From the NCBI GenBank assembly GCA_902635845.1, contig CACPPK010000001.1, forward strand, positions 62,001 through 126,000: a stretch of 64,000 nucleotides of DNA, written 5' to 3'. The notes under the pieces were generated by a model. That model ran no database searches. It was not told where the DNA came from and saw nothing but the letters and a program-made list of their open reading frames with translations. Positions within the stretch are counted from its first letter, which is position 1. Every line of letters starts with the position of its first letter. This DNA is from an uncultured Pelagibacteraceae bacterium (GTDB lineage Bacteria > Pseudomonadota > Alphaproteobacteria > Pelagibacterales > Pelagibacteraceae). The translations under genes were made by a program, and so were the position numbers. Positions 34,653-43,432 of the stretch are shown here, piece after piece.

Positions 34653-35887
34653 TAAATATCTTCTAACGGATGATGGGACATTAATTCAAGTCCATTTTCA
34701 CCAATAAGGTACTGTTGTTCAAGTTTTACACCTTCTTTACCACCAACTTTACCAATATAACTCTCAAGTGTGATGGTCATATTCTTTTCAAAAGTTCCCC
34801 CTTCTTCTCCACCATCAGTTGGATATCTTATTTGAGGCCACTCATCACATAAACCAATTCCATGAACCATACATGAATACCTATTTCCATAATATTTATC
34901 AGGCAAAACCCAAGATTTTTTTATAAATTCTTTAAAACTCATTCCTGGTTTTATTAATCTAAAATTATGATCAATTTGTTTTCTAGCCATTGAATATAGT
35001 TTTTTTTGCTCATCATTAAATTTATGTCCAACTACAAAGGCTCTTGATATGTCAGCACAGTATCCATAGGGTCCAACCATATCTGTATCAAAAGCAACAA
35101 TTTCTCCCTGTTGCATAACTTTATTACTACTCTCTTGCATCCATGGATTTGTTCTTTCACCAGAAGATAAAATCCTACACTCAATCCATTCACCTCCATT
35201 TTCAATATTCGTTTTATGTAAAATTGACCACAATTCATCTTCGGTCATTCCTGGTTTAAGATCTGATCTCATTTTTGACACACCTTTTTCTGCAACTTCT
35301 ATTGCTGCTTTCATACAAGTCAATTCATCAGGTGATTTTATTACTCTTGCTTGTTCTAAAATCAATTTTGCATCTACAACTTCAATGCCTTCTTTATTTA
35401 AAGCTGTAACCGCAGGACCATTTAAAACATCGATTGCAATTTTTTTTGTTTTAAAATAATTTTTTGATAAATCTTTAACTTCATTTATCCATTTTGATAA
35501 TTGTAAATTTGCTTGATCTCCATTGCTAAAATAATCCCATGTGATTGCAGGTCTTATTTCGTCAATTAAATTTAAATGCTTTGATAATATTTCACAATTA
35601 AAATACTCATAAAGAATTGTTGGTCCATTTACCGGAACAAAACAATATCTGGTTAAATTATGCATATTATAGACACTCATGTTCACTGTATCTAAAGCAT
35701 AACGAATATTCACTGGATCAAAGAGAATACAAGCCTCTAAATTGTTTTTTACTAATTCTTTTCTGACCCTATCTAAACGGTATGATCTTAATTTATCAAA
35801 ATCAATCTCGTCTTCTCTTAATCTTTTTTTGGTAATAAAATTTTGTCTTTGTTTTATTTCAGGATTAATTTTTCTACTAAATCTCAT
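34652..35887 (-). CDS. dddP: DddP-like DMSP lyase candidate (M24 peptidase fold)
   Basis: A 411-aa protein of the M24 (creatinase/prolidase) fold that matches roseobacter DddP in detail. Metal ligands D267, D269, D279, H342, E375 and E390 keep the spacing I recall for the iron site of DddP, and the proposed catalytic aspartate (D348 in HGIGLCDEWP) and the preceding tyrosine Y337 are present. Stretches FDPVNIRYA, GGEWIECR and ERTNPWMQE also match. DddP cleaves DMSP to DMS and acrylate. An Xaa-Pro peptidase would normally have His, not Asp, at the D348 region. The gene shares one base with the kinase gene and overlaps the methyltransferase by 4 bp. Comparison is from memory. Confidence 0.75.
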   Translation of the reverse strand: MRFSRKINPEIKQRQNFITKKRLREDEIDFDKLRSYRLDRVRKELVKNNLEACILFDPVNIRYALDTVNMSVYNMHNLTRYCFVPVNGPTILYEYFNCEILSKHLNLIDEIRPAITWDYFSNGDQANLQLSKWINEVKDLSKNYFKTKKIAIDVLNGPAVTALNKEGIEVVDAKLILEQARVIKSPDELTCMKAAIEVAEKGVSKMRSDLKPGMTEDELWSILHKTNIENGGEWIECRILSSGERTNPWMQESSNKVMQQGEIVAFDTDMVGPYGYCADISRAFVVGHKFNDEQKKLYSMARKQIDHNFRLIKPGMSFKEFIKKSWVLPDKYYGNRYSCMVHGIGLCDEWPQIRYPTDGGEEGGTFEKNMTITLESYIGKVGGKEGVKLEQQYLIGENGLELMSHHPLEDI

Positions 35888-36510
35888 AACACTCTATACA
35901 ACCCTAACCATGCGTTAACATCTTTGCTTGCAATATAGTCGGATTTAAAAAATTCTACTTCTTCCCACATCTTGCTAACTTTGAGTATATCAATTTTTTT
36001 ATCAAAACCATACTCTTCATGAATTCCTTCATTAATCGTGAAGCAAATTAAACCACCTGGCTTTGTGATTCTTATAAATTCATCTAATGCATTTGGTTTT
36101 ACATGCCCAAAAGTAAATGTTCCAACACACATTACTCCACCATAAAAGTTATTCTCAACATCTATTGGTTTATTTAAATCAACTTTTACTAATTTTTGAT
36201 AAAGATCTTTTGGCACGGTATCTAATAAAGTTTGAGATAAATCGGCTCCATGAAAATTTTTAAAACTATATTTTTTAAGCTCCAATCCAACTAAACCTGT
36301 TCCACATCCAGCATCAAAAATTAAAATATCTTTATTTTTCTCATATTTGTTAAATGTTTCTGCGGTTTCTTTAGGTCCTGTATAGTTCCAATCAACCATG
36401 TCTTTATTGTATTTATCTTTGTCTCCCCACTCATCGTAGTACTTCATAACTTCATCAGTAGTTTTAAGCTTATAAATTGGAATTTTGTTTCCTACGTCTT
36501 TTTGAGCCAT
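35884..36510 (-). CDS. Class I SAM-dependent methyltransferase
   Basis: A 208-aa Rossmann methyltransferase with motif I FDAGCGTGLVGLE (about residues 66-78), an acidic D in GADLSQTLL that would hold the ribose, and the post-motif RITKPGGLICF. It is cotranscribed between a DMGDH-like gene and the DddP-like gene with a one-base and a 4-bp overlap. Substrate unknown; in this context it could methylate an osmolyte precursor or recycle methyl groups, which is speculation. Confidence 0.8.
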   Translation of the reverse strand: MAQKDVGNKIPIYKLKTTDEVMKYYDEWGDKDKYNKDMVDWNYTGPKETAETFNKYEKNKDILIFDAGCGTGLVGLELKKYSFKNFHGADLSQTLLDTVPKDLYQKLVKVDLNKPIDVENNFYGGVMCVGTFTFGHVKPNALDEFIRITKPGGLICFTINEGIHEEYGFDKKIDILKVSKMWEEVEFFKSDYIASKDVNAWLGLYRVL

Positions 36511-38915
36511 TAACTTCTCATTTTTTGACCACTTGGATCATAAAGTGGTTCTTTAATTATTGAACAATTAAATAAATCTCCATTTATCTCTACTTGAATT
36601 TTATTTTCAGAATTAATATTTTTTTGATCAACAAAAGTAAAAGCTACACTTTTATTTACAAAGTGAGCAAACCCACCTGAAGTAACATAACCAATGCTTT
36701 GATCTCCATTCATAACAGCTTCATTATTTGTTACATCAATATCATTTGTTTCAACAATTAATGGTATGAGTTTATTTGAAGAGTTTTCCTTTTGTGCACT
36801 TTCTTTACCAATAAACTCTTTATCCCAATTTATAAAAGCATCTAAGCCTGTCTCTTTTGCTGAAAAATCTGGTCTATAATCTAGAGTCCACGCTCCCCAA
36901 TTTTTCTCTAACCTCATTGACATTAATGCTCTTCCGCCAAATGGTTTAATATTAAATTCTTTTCCAGCTTCCATTAATTCTTCATAAAGTTTTAATTGAT
37001 AGTGAGGTGCTACATAAATTTCATATCCAAGTTCGCCAGTAAATGAAATTCTATTTATTATTGCTGGAACTCCGCCTACAAACATTCTTCTTGAGTCTCT
37101 AAATTTAAATTTATCATTTGAAACATCATCTCTTGCAATTTTTTCCAAAACCTTCCTTGAATTAGGTCCTGCAATAGATAATCCATGATATTCATCAGAT
37201 CTATTAGAATAACTTAAATTAAATTTGTCTAAATGACTCTCAAACCAACGTCTATGCATCTCTTGGGCAGCTCCAGACCCGAATACCATGAATTCATTTT
37301 CATCCAAACAAGCTACAGTTAAATCACCACATAATTTTCCCCTATACGATAACATTGGTGATAAAGATATTCTTCCTGGTTTTGGAAGTCTTCCAGCCAT
37401 TATATGATCTAAAAATTTTCTAGCATCAGGACCTTTGAATTCATGTTTTGAAAAATTAGCAACTTCGATTAAACCAACATTTTCTCTCACATTAATAACT
37501 TCTTTTGAAACATAATCATGTGATCTTGATCTTTTAATAGTAGGCTCTTCGTGAGCATCTTCTTTATTATTTGCAAACCACAAAACGTTTTCCAAACCAA
37601 AACTATCTCCCATAACAGCACCTTGATTTACAAAACGATCATAAAGTGCAGTAGTTTTTTGCTTTCTTCCTTTTGGTAAAGTTTCATTTGGAAAAGTCAT
37701 GATAAATCTTCGCTCATAATTTTCTGAAGATTTAATGGTTCCATACTGAGGTGAAGCATAATCTCCAAAACGAGCAACATCCATTGCCCAAACATCAATT
37801 GATGGTTCTCCATCAATAATCCATTCTGCTATACATTTTCCAACACCACCACCTTGACAAAATCCAGCCATAACACCAACCGCAACCCAATAATTTTTCA
37901 TCCCTGGCACTGGACCAATAAGAGGACTTCCATCTGGACCAAAAGTAAAAGGTCCATTAACTATATTTTTTATTCCTGCACGTTCTAGCGCTGGCATTCT
38001 TTCAAAACCAATAGCCAATCTATCCTGAATATTATCTAACTTTGGCTCAAGTAACTCATGTCCAAAATTCATTGGTGTGCCTTCAACTTTCCAAGGAGTT
38101 GATTTTGGCTCATAAGTTCCAAGCAACATTCCCTTACCTTCTTGTCTAAAGTAAATATTTCCCTCAAAATCTGTTCCAATTGGCAATCTTTGTTCACCCA
38201 TTGCTTCAATTTCTGGAATAGGTTCAGTGATTAAATAATGATGTTCCATAGGTTGAACTGGAAGATTTAAACCAGCTAATTGTCCAACTTCTCTTGCCCA
38301 CAAACCACCCGCATTAATTACTATTTCAGCATTGATGTTTCCTTTTTCAGTAAAGACATCCCAAGTTCCATCCTCTTTTTGTTTTGTATCCTCAACAACT
38401 GTGTGAGTATAATATTTTCCACCATGAACTTTTGCTGCTTTTGCAAAAGCGTAAGTAACTCCTGATGGATCAACTTCACCATCAATAGGATCCCATAACG
38501 CTAACAAATATCTAGATGGATCTATTAAAGGGTGTTTCTTCTTTACTTCCTCTAGAGAAATAAATTCTTGATCAAGACCCATGTATCTTGCTTTTGATCT
38601 TTCTCTTTTTAAATAGTCAGCCCAGACTTCATTTGATGCTAAATAAAATCCTCCACTTGGTTTAAATCCAGTTGAGTGACCTGACTCTTTTTCTATCTCT
38701 TTATAAAGACCTATTGTGTAAGCCATCATCCTAGAAATATTAGGATCTGAAGAAATTACATGAACGTTTCCTGCAGCATGCCAAGAAGATCCAGAAGTAA
38801 GCTCGTTTCTCTCAAGTAAGATACAATCTTTTAATCCAAATTTAGATAAATGATAAAGTATAGAACAACCTACAACGCCACCTCCAATGATTACTACTTT
38901 AGCATGCTTTTCCAT
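36510..38915 (-). CDS. Dimethylglycine/sarcosine dehydrogenase-like FAD + GcvT protein (801 aa)
   Basis: A paralogue of the 810-aa protein at 26491-28923, with N-terminal VVIIGGGVVGCSILYHL dinucleotide motif (divided here for length), the covalent-FAD motif LTSGSSWHAAG near residue 40 and a C-terminal GcvT domain. It should oxidise an N-methylated glycine or related amine and transfer the C1 unit to tetrahydrofolate. It follows bhmT directly (one shared base). BhmT makes dimethylglycine, so dimethylglycine is the most natural substrate. Electrons would go to EtfBA. Confidence 0.85.
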   Translation of the reverse strand: MEKHAKVVIIGGGVVGCSILYHLSKFGLKDCILLERNELTSGSSWHAAGNVHVISSDPNISRMMAYTIGLYKEIEKESGHSTGFKPSGGFYLASNEVWADYLKRERSKARYMGLDQEFISLEEVKKKHPLIDPSRYLLALWDPIDGEVDPSGVTYAFAKAAKVHGGKYYTHTVVEDTKQKEDGTWDVFTEKGNINAEIVINAGGLWAREVGQLAGLNLPVQPMEHHYLITEPIPEIEAMGEQRLPIGTDFEGNIYFRQEGKGMLLGTYEPKSTPWKVEGTPMNFGHELLEPKLDNIQDRLAIGFERMPALERAGIKNIVNGPFTFGPDGSPLIGPVPGMKNYWVAVGVMAGFCQGGGVGKCIAEWIIDGEPSIDVWAMDVARFGDYASPQYGTIKSSENYERRFIMTFPNETLPKGRKQKTTALYDRFVNQGAVMGDSFGLENVLWFANNKEDAHEEPTIKRSRSHDYVSKEVINVRENVGLIEVANFSKHEFKGPDARKFLDHIMAGRLPKPGRISLSPMLSYRGKLCGDLTVACLDENEFMVFGSGAAQEMHRRWFESHLDKFNLSYSNRSDEYHGLSIAGPNSRKVLEKIARDDVSNDKFKFRDSRRMFVGGVPAIINRISFTGELGYEIYVAPHYQLKLYEELMEAGKEFNIKPFGGRALMSMRLEKNWGAWTLDYRPDFSAKETGLDAFINWDKEFIGKESAQKENSSNKLIPLIVETNDIDVTNNEAVMNGDQSIGYVTSGGFAHFVNKSVAFTFVDQKNINSENKIQVEINGDLFNCSIIKEPLYDPSGQKMRS

Positions 38916-39955
38916 TAGTATTTAATTTCCTTGTTTACTTTTTTTAATGATTTGTCAGTTCCATGGTGGAAATGTTTGCTCATGTCTGGCATATATTTCA
39001 TTGAAATTGGTTTTTTTCCAATTGCAACTGACATTTCTCTAACATGGTGAGCTTCTGCTCCACAACATATACCAATAAAATTTATTTTATTTTGAACACA
39101 CTCTTTTGCAAACTCTGCCATTTCAAATCTGTTACAGAACAAATTGTCTAAAGCTACTGGAAATGCATTCCCTCCAGGAATACAACTACAACCATGATCA
39201 GTTATATTTAAAAAACCAGGCTCTTCCTCTGTTGTTCTATAAGGTACCGGAAGTCCAGCAACATGACATGAAACTTTTTCTCTAACTTTTTTTAGTAGTT
39301 TCATTGTCATTTCAGGTCCTCGATAACAATTTAAACCAACTACATCTGCACCTAAATCTTCCATCATCTTACATGCATCCTCTGCGCTATGACCTTCTCT
39401 AGTTTTGTCACCTCTTGGGATTGCAAAATTACAAACTGCAATAAGACCGGCATCTTTAATTGCTTTTAATGCTATCTTCATTTCTTCAGTCCAATTTATT
39501 GTTTCTGCTATTACAAAATCAACACCAGCTTCTTTCGCCCAAGCTATCTGTTCTTCATACATTTGTTGACATTGTTTATGAGTATTAGCATCACCAGGAT
39601 CAAATACGTTTGTATTAGCTACATCTCCACAAACCATTAAATCTAAATCTTTAAATTCATTCGCAGCATCTTTCGCTATCTTAAGAGCATTTTTTTGGAG
39701 TGGCTCTAACATATCTTCTTTGCCAATAATTCTTAGTTTTTCTCTATGACCATAATAAGTAAATGCTTGAACAACATCTGATCCAGCTCTAATAAATTCT
39801 CTATGTAACTGAGTCACTACCTCAGGATGTTCTAAAACTACTTCTGGAACAAATGGACCTGCTGAAAGATAACCTCTTCTTTCCATGGCAAAAAGATATC
39901 CTTCTGCACACATAATAGGTCCTTCATTTAATCTAGTAATTAGATCTTTTTTCAT
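38915..39955 (-). CDS. bhmT: Betaine-homocysteine S-methyltransferase family protein
   Basis: A 346-aa homocysteine S-methyltransferase-fold protein with zinc ligands C210 (GLNCYRG), C297 and C298 (GICCGAE). The N-terminal EGPIMCAEGYLFAMERRGY and VVLEHPEVV match the BHMT branch. It transfers a methyl group from glycine betaine to homocysteine, giving dimethylglycine and methionine. It lies 11 bp after the Rieske gene and shares one base with the DMGDH-like gene, which consumes dimethylglycine. SAR11 bhmT genes often follow a SAM-V riboswitch; the 11-bp spacer here leaves no room for one. Confidence 0.87.
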   Translation of the reverse strand: MKKDLITRLNEGPIMCAEGYLFAMERRGYLSAGPFVPEVVLEHPEVVTQLHREFIRAGSDVVQAFTYYGHREKLRIIGKEDMLEPLQKNALKIAKDAANEFKDLDLMVCGDVANTNVFDPGDANTHKQCQQMYEEQIAWAKEAGVDFVIAETINWTEEMKIALKAIKDAGLIAVCNFAIPRGDKTREGHSAEDACKMMEDLGADVVGLNCYRGPEMTMKLLKKVREKVSCHVAGLPVPYRTTEEEPGFLNITDHGCSCIPGGNAFPVALDNLFCNRFEMAEFAKECVQNKINFIGICCGAEAHHVREMSVAIGKKPISMKYMPDMSKHFHHGTDKSLKKVNKEIKY

Positions 39956-39966
39956 AATTTATCCTT

Positions 39967-41145
39967 TCATTTCATTATATTGTTTGCAACCCATTTGTGG
40001 AAATGATGGGTGGGATTATCCATCACAGGTGAGAAGTTTCCCCCATTATAAGATGGTGATTTTCTCCCATCTTGCATTCCCTCAATTATATTTAAATCTT
40101 CACTTTGAACTCCTTTCCAAAGTTCAAAGTTTTGTTTTCTAAGTGATTTAAATTTTTTCGAATTTGCCGCTTCGTTACCAACATAAAAAATTTCCATATG
40201 TTCTTTTGTATATTCATTATTTAGTGGTTCTAACCAGTAGGCATAAAAATGGTCTTTATGAATCCCAAGCATAACATTTGGGAAAAGAGCAACGTATTCA
40301 GCAATATGCTCTTGATCTTTTGGCCAGTTTGGGAATGTTGGAAATTTTAAGTTACTTTTAAACCTTGGATTATATACCATAGTGCCTTGCCCAGCAAAAC
40401 GATTAGGTAATCCTTGAATATGATAATGATCATCAATTTTTGAGTAAGAGTTTAATCCAGGATGAACCCAGGGTAGATGATAACTTTCACAATAATTTTC
40501 TATCGCAAATTTCCAATTACATTTAGCATTTAAATTAAAATAACCATAATCTTTTGAATAAACAATTAAGTCTCTATCTTTTATTGGCCAAAATTTTTTC
40601 CATCTGTCACTTAATGGTTTAATATAATTTTCAAAATTGATTTCATTTTTGTTTAAATTTACAAAAATTAAATCTAACCAAACATGAGATCTAACTTCTT
40701 TAAGACCGCTTTGTAATTTGTTAAATTTATTACAATTATGTTTATTCATTCCACCAATATGCGGTGTGGCTATTAACTTGCCACCCATGTCATATGACCA
40801 AGAATGATACGGGCATCTTATTACATTCTTAATTTTACATTTTTCTTGAAGAATCTTAAAACCTCGATGACTACAAACATTATGAAAAACTCTAATTTTA
40901 TTATTTTTATCTCGTAAAATAATTAATGGAATTCCTAGCATGTCAAATGGTTTCGCGTCTCCAATATCTGGTAAGGAACTACCAACACCAATTACTACCC
41001 ATTTATTTTCAAAAATTTTTTTTCTCTCAATTGATAAATAATCTGGATCAGTGTAACACTCATTTGGTAAACCATGAGCTTTATCAATATTTTTATTTAC
41101 AACTTTTATTTTTTTTAAATCAACTATTTGAGATAACTTTTTCAT
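39967..41145 (-). CDS. Rieske non-haem iron oxygenase, glycine-betaine monooxygenase (GbcA)-like
   Basis: A 392-aa oxygenase alpha subunit. Rieske [2Fe-2S] ligands are C91-x-H93 and C111-x2-H114; the mononuclear iron site is in NYCESYHLPWVH (H223, H228, with N217 and E220). The length and the bhmT/DMGDH neighbourhood suggest an N-demethylating oxygenase of the GbcA type acting on glycine betaine or a related betaine. No matching reductase gene (GbcB) is visible. A strong AGGAGGT lies 15 nt before the ATG, farther than usual; an in-frame ATA nearer to it is an unproven alternative start. Confidence 0.8.
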   Translation of the reverse strand: MKKLSQIVDLKKIKVVNKNIDKAHGLPNECYTDPDYLSIERKKIFENKWVVIGVGSSLPDIGDAKPFDMLGIPLIILRDKNNKIRVFHNVCSHRGFKILQEKCKIKNVIRCPYHSWSYDMGGKLIATPHIGGMNKHNCNKFNKLQSGLKEVRSHVWLDLIFVNLNKNEINFENYIKPLSDRWKKFWPIKDRDLIVYSKDYGYFNLNAKCNWKFAIENYCESYHLPWVHPGLNSYSKIDDHYHIQGLPNRFAGQGTMVYNPRFKSNLKFPTFPNWPKDQEHIAEYVALFPNVMLGIHKDHFYAYWLEPLNNEYTKEHMEIFYVGNEAANSKKFKSLRKQNFELWKGVQSEDLNIIEGMQDGRKSPSYNGGNFSPVMDNPTHHFHKWVANNIMK

Positions 41146-41421
41146 TTCAACTTTTATTAAACCTCCTTGTTAAAGTTGGAATTAATTAAAGCTAAATTTT
41201 TACGATTCTCTTATTATGATTTGTTGAAAAACGGTTTTACAATTTAAAATATAGACAAATTCTTTGAAAAAAAAATTTGCAGAAAATTTCATAACCAAAC
41301 TTTATCTATAAATAAATGGCATTTAAAGACAATTTGACTTCAACTAAAGGTTGAAAGACATTTGCAATCTTTTCATTGATATGTTGTAGTGTTTAATCGA
41401 AAATTAACTAACGGAGATATA
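41146..41421. promoter_or_regulatory. Divergent regulatory region between the Rieske gene and proX
   Basis: This 276-bp spacer carries the starts of two opposite operons. On the plus strand a TTGACT at 41334-41339 and a hairpin with a 6-bp stem (41339-41344 with 41350-41355, loop 41345-41349) precede proX, and GGAG lies just before the chosen ATG. A TTGCAA at 41362 with TGTAGT 17 bp later is an alternative weak promoter. On the minus strand a strong AGGAGGT (41161-41167) precedes the Rieske gene. No regulator site is recognisable with confidence. Confidence 0.35.
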
Positions 41422-42432
41422 ATGAAAAAATTAAAAACAATTCTATTTTCCGCACTTTTAGCATTCGGCATGACTTCTTTTGCAAATGCTTGTGGAAAAT
41501 TAGTTATAGCCGAACAAAACTGGGCATCTGCTGAGTTAATGGCAAACGTTGATAAAATCATTCTCGAAGAGGGATATGGATGTGACGTAGAATTAGTACC
41601 TGGTGCTACTATGCCAACATTTACATCTATGAACGATAAAGGAACACCTGACATGAACCCTGAACAATGGGCGAATGCAGTTTACACTCCTTTAAAAAAA
41701 GCGGTAAGTGAGAAAAGATTAATTATTGCAAATAAAGCTCCAATAACAGGTCTTGGAGAGGGTTGGTGGTTAAATCCAGCAGCTTTAGAAAAACATCCAG
41801 AGCTTAAAGGAATGACTGCTGTTCAAATTTTAGAACGTCCAGATTTGTTTCCTGATAAAGAAGACCCATCAAAAGGTGCTTTTATGGGATGTCCAGCAGG
41901 TTGGGGATGTCAGTTAGCCAATGCAAATTTGTACAGAGCGTTTGAAATGGAAAAAAAAGGGTGGAAACTTATTGATCCAGGTTCAGCTGCAGGTTTAGAT
42001 GGTTCTATTGCTAAAGCATCAGATTCTGGTGAGCCGTGGTTTGGTTATTATTGGAATCCTACATCAATGGTTGGAAAATATAATTTACAACCAGTTGATT
42101 TTGGTGTTCCTTTTGCAGGAAGAGATAATTGGGATAATTGTATAACTCTTGCAGAACAAGATTGTGCAAATCCAAAACCAACAGCTTGGACAAAATCTGA
42201 AGTAAACTCAATTGTAAGTGCTAACTTTGCTAAAACTGGTGGAAAAGATGTGCTTAAATATGTTGAAAGCAGGACTTTCCCAGGCACAGTAATGAATGGA
42301 ATGTTGGTTTATATGGCTGACAACCAAGCAAAAGGTTCTGATGCTGCTGTTGAGTTTTTAATAAAGCATGAAGATATTTGGACTAAGTGGGTATCTTCTG
42401 ATGCTGCAAAAAAAATCAAAAAAAGTTTATAA
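41422..42432 (+). CDS. proX: Glycine betaine/osmolyte ABC transporter substrate-binding protein (ProX/OpuAC family)
   Basis: A 336-aa periplasmic binding protein. I choose the ATG at 41422 (GGAG upstream), giving a clean signal peptide ending at TSFANA; an ATG 33 bp earlier lacks a ribosome site. The mature protein is OpuAC-type and rich in tryptophan (NWASAE, EGWWLNP, PAGWGC, EPWFGYYWNP), as expected for an aromatic box that binds quaternary ammonium or sulfonium groups. Ligand may be glycine betaine, DMSP or TMAO; not decidable by eye. It is followed by a strong hairpin and then proW. Confidence 0.88.
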   Translation: MKKLKTILFSALLAFGMTSFANACGKLVIAEQNWASAELMANVDKIILEEGYGCDVELVPGATMPTFTSMNDKGTPDMNPEQWANAVYTPLKKAVSEKRLIIANKAPITGLGEGWWLNPAALEKHPELKGMTAVQILERPDLFPDKEDPSKGAFMGCPAGWGCQLANANLYRAFEMEKKGWKLIDPGSAAGLDGSIAKASDSGEPWFGYYWNPTSMVGKYNLQPVDFGVPFAGRDNWDNCITLAEQDCANPKPTAWTKSEVNSIVSANFAKTGGKDVLKYVESRTFPGTVMNGMLVYMADNQAKGSDAAVEFLIKHEDIWTKWVSSDAAKKIKKSL

Positions 42433-42443
42433 TTAACTTTAAA

Positions 42444-42472
42444 TTACGAGCCTATTTAATATAGGCTCGTAA
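42444..42472 (+). terminator. 12-bp intercistronic hairpin between proX and proW
   Basis: A perfect 12-bp stem (42444-42455 with 42461-42472) with a 5-nt loop lies in the 53-bp proX-proW spacer. The sequence after the stem is AAAATTTTA, a poor terminator tail. It therefore looks like a 3' stabiliser or partial terminator that favours proX message over proW. Same position as the hairpins behind dctP and fbpA in this window. Confidence 0.75.
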
Positions 42473-42485
42473 AAATTTTATATTT

Positions 42486-43370
42486 ATGGAATTTTTTACT
42501 GAATTTCCAGAATTGGGGAGAAGATCCCAAATGGAGCTAAGAAAAGGTATAGACTTAGCTTTTAGAAATTTTTCAAAAGAATATGGAGACAGTATAGAGG
42601 CATTTTTCGACCCATTATTATTTTTTTTAGTATCATTAGAAAAATTATTATTATCTACACCATGGATAATAATTATTGGAATAATTTGTGGATTAGCCTG
42701 GTTAGGTTCTAGAAGTTGGAAACTAGTTGTAGGAAGCGCAATTGCTTTTCTATTAATTGGTTATTTTGGAATGTGGGAAGATTGTATGGCAACAGTTGCT
42801 ATTATTACTGTATGTACAATAATTTGTATTGTTGTTGGTATCCCAATAGGAATTATAATGGCTAGATCCTCTAGAGCTGAAAAAGCAATACTTCCTGTAT
42901 TGGATATGATGCAAACAATTCCTAGTTTTGTTTATTTGATTCCAATTTTGATGTTGTTAGGAATTGGAAAAGTCCCAGGATTAATTGCTGTTTGTGTCTA
43001 CGCGGTTCCTCCAATTATTAGATTGACTAATTTAGGTATTAGAGAAGTAGATAAAGAGACTTTAGAAGCAAGTGAAGCTTTTGGAGCAACCACTGCACAA
43101 AAATTAAAATCTGTTCAAATTCCGCTTGCTTTGCCTACTGTTTTTGCTGGTGTAAACCAAACCATAATGATGGCTTTAGCAATGGTAGTTATTGCCTCTA
43201 TGATTGGCGTGAAAGGCCTCGGTGTACCAATATTAAGAGCTGTTTCTAACCAATATTTAGCTCTTGGAATGATGAATGGATTGGCAATAGTTGCTCTTGC
43301 AATTGTATTTGATAGGGTTACCCAAGAATATGGAAGAAGGATCCAAAAGCATAGAGGGCAAATAAAATAA
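42486..43370 (+). CDS. proW: Glycine betaine/osmolyte ABC transporter permease (ProW family)
   Basis: A 294-aa ProW/OpuAB permease with about six membrane segments and the EAA-like loop EVDKETLEASEAFGATTAQK near residues 198-217. It would form the channel for the osmolyte bound by ProX. The expected ATPase gene (proV) is not next to it: the next genes are a MetF-like protein and a DmdA-like protein. The ATPase must be encoded elsewhere or shared. Confidence 0.9.
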   Translation: MEFFTEFPELGRRSQMELRKGIDLAFRNFSKEYGDSIEAFFDPLLFFLVSLEKLLLSTPWIIIIGIICGLAWLGSRSWKLVVGSAIAFLLIGYFGMWEDCMATVAIITVCTIICIVVGIPIGIIMARSSRAEKAILPVLDMMQTIPSFVYLIPILMLLGIGKVPGLIAVCVYAVPPIIRLTNLGIREVDKETLEASEAFGATTAQKLKSVQIPLALPTVFAGVNQTIMMALAMVVIASMIGVKGLGVPILRAVSNQYLALGMMNGLAIVALAIVFDRVTQEYGRRIQKHRGQIK

Positions 43371-43432
43371 TTGATAGTTTGTTACATCGAATTTTCTAGA
43401 CACATATTTCAAAATAAATAAAGATCTTCACT

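Noticed and set aside
34652-35887. Ordinary Xaa-Pro peptidase or creatinase
   Set aside because: The fold is shared, but the HGIGLCDEWP aspartate, the preceding tyrosine and several DddP-specific stretches favour a DMSP lyase; kept as candidate rather than proven.
41146-41421. SAM-II/SAM-V riboswitch upstream of the Rieske-bhmT unit or proX
   Set aside because: SAR11 bhmT genes are known for SAM-V riboswitches, and a TTTAAAG-like stretch plus a small hairpin exist on the plus strand. I could not assemble the pseudoknot, and the hairpin faces proX rather than bhmT. A covariance-model search would settle it.
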